NCBI GenBank assembly: GCA_963170055.1
Contig: CAUJGJ010000083.1
Location: 1,485,101 to 1,549,100 of the forward strand
Reading direction: 5' to 3'
Origin: Halisarca cf. caerulea
Lineage: Eukaryota; Porifera; Demospongiae; Chondrillida; Halisarcidae
DNA: 64,000 nucleotides
How positions within the stretch are numbered: the first letter of the stretch is position 1; every line of letters starts with the position of its first letter. Shown here in pieces: positions 63,037 to 64,000 of this stretch. The notes under the pieces are model-generated. The model had not been told where the DNA came from and made no database searches. It saw only the letters and a list, made by a program, of their open reading frames with translations. A program made the translations under genes and the position numbers.

Positions 63037-63390
63037 CAGGGCCGGTGGAACCAGTCCGGTTGGTCAGGTTTTGGCCGGACCAATATTCAGGCAAGTCTTT
63101 GAGAAAAAAACTCAGTGAAAAGGCTTACATGAGGATCTAGCTAAATACTTACATTATATGATACCATAAATCATATTATCTGAAATATAAACATCATTTA
63201 TAGAGCTATCTTTACAAAAATATAGCGTTTTTGCAAAGAAATTGACTTGGACCTCTTGAGATCGCGCTAAGTCAGCCATTTTTAACCTCGAAACTTTCTC
63301 ACTACGTGAATATTAATCAGACAAAATGGCATGGCAGCAGTAACCACTATCTATGGCCTGACCAACTGTAAACACCTTCCACCGGCCCTG
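63037..63390. mobile_element. MITE with CAGGGCCGGTGGAA termini (354 bp)
   Basis: CAGGGCCGGTGGAA at the left and TTCCACCGGCCCTG at the right are perfect inverted copies. CGAAA on both sides is a possible short target duplication. The CAGGG start suggests hAT, but hAT elements normally give 8-base duplications, which I do not see, so the superfamily is open. Confidence 0.8.
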
Positions 63391-64000
63391 CGAAAGTACT
63401 ATCTGGAGTCCCTCAGGGATCAACCCTGGGGCCCCTATTGTTCAGCCTATATGGAAATGACCTACCCTTGTGTCTGAACGACTGCAAAGCTATGCTCTAT
63501 GCGGATGATATTACAGTAACTGTCTACTACCATGATCACAGTATTGACAAAGTCAAAGATGTTTTGTCTAAAGACCTTGCTCATCTTACTTCATAGTTGG
63601 TCCATAACAATCTACAGCTAAATCTGAACAAACCTAAGTTGATGTGTTTCTCTAGGTAAAGGCCAGAAATCAGAGGCTAACAATCTTGACATCTGTATTT
63701 CCAATACCACTTTAGAGAAGTGTGAATAAGTAAAGTTTCTTGGAGTAACTGTTGATAGAAATTTGACCTGGGAATCACATATTCAACTTATCAGAAGAAA
63801 GTGCCTTTTTGGATTATTTACCCTTCGTAGAGTAAAGAAGTATCTATCCACCAACTTACTGAAGCTGTTGTACCGGTCCCTTGTCCAAAGCCCCATACTT
63901 TGACTATTGCAGTACTGTGTGAGCGGAATGTCGTAAGTCAGATCTCATGAAGCTCAAACGATTGCAAACATCTGGAATGGGACTCATTTTAAATGAGCAG

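Larger units (their letters stand above)
62201..64000 (+). pseudogene. APE-type LINE RT fragment, running off the window, broken by two MITEs
   Basis: VFIDLSKAFDS (motif A) at 62228-62262, HKLLLYKLSCYGFVQASLRW and FQSYLEGRKPRVVL to about 62395, and RVLYGRQTSDWSK at 63000-63036. SGVPQGSTLGPLLF is at 63396-63450, and LYADDITVTVY (motif C, both Asp intact) at 63490-63525. LNLNKPKLMCFSR follows at 63618-63656, then VKFLGVTVDRNLTWESHIQ at 63730-63785. Stops at about 63595 and 63730 and frame changes show decay. The RT group is CR1/jockey-like. The start of the element is missing. Confidence 0.8.

Overview
The window looks like AT-rich nuclear DNA of an invertebrate animal, most likely a sponge. 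This is an inference. It rests on one spliced animal gene (a THUMPD1 homologue), a dense mix of APE-type LINEs, RLE-type retroelements, a Helitron, a tRNA-derived SINE and many MITE or foldback elements, and the absence of bacterial operons. No species can be named from the sequence alone.

The only host gene I can model runs on the minus strand and spans at least 33 kb. Four exons (47386-47324, 36420-36310, 14585-14314, 14234-14117) join with compatible phases into 188 codons resembling the N-terminus and the first part of the THUMP domain of THUMPD1/Tan1, the adaptor for tRNA ac4C acetylation. The last exon or exons must lie left of base 1. Intron 3 is only 79 bp. Introns 1, 2 and 4 are 10.9 kb, 21.7 kb and more than 14 kb and are built largely from transposons.

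Layout. 1-11880: a decayed Helitron helicase gene split in two by about 9 kb of later insertions. Those insertions are two nearly full-length head-to-tail copies of one retrotransposon (2150-5385 and 5388-8675), a short derivative (8680-9185) and an internally deleted relative (9265-10745), all joined at (TAA)n tracts. 12990-14033: two foldback elements. 14117-14585: exons 4 and 3. 15000-17335: a minus-strand copy of the same retrotransposon group. 19600-26165: microsatellites, a minus-strand CR1/L2-like LINE, MITEs and an 0.8-kb foldback. 27310-27834: a SINE and a MITE. 29070-33400: two more retrotransposon copies, one carrying a LINE insertion. 33739-34770: a decayed OB-fold (RPA-like) gene. 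34774-35743: LINE 3' end. 38155-44730: further retrotransposon copies and a different LINE. 45284-49830: LINE fragments and the C-terminus of a second RLE family, with the THUMPD1 start at 47386. 49860-61100: a satellite of about 146-bp monomers interrupted by foldbacks and MITEs. 62200-64000: an RT fragment broken by two MITEs.

The main theme is a family of non-LTR retrotransposons encoding, in order, a Cys-rich N-terminal domain, a reverse transcriptase, a CCHC knuckle and a restriction-like endonuclease. Copies repeatedly start directly after, and end in, (TAA)n, which suggests insertion into TAA microsatellites, including the tails of earlier copies. This is comparable to the known TAA preference of Dong (R4 clade). 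Both near-full-length copies carry the same UAG codon between RT and endonuclease.
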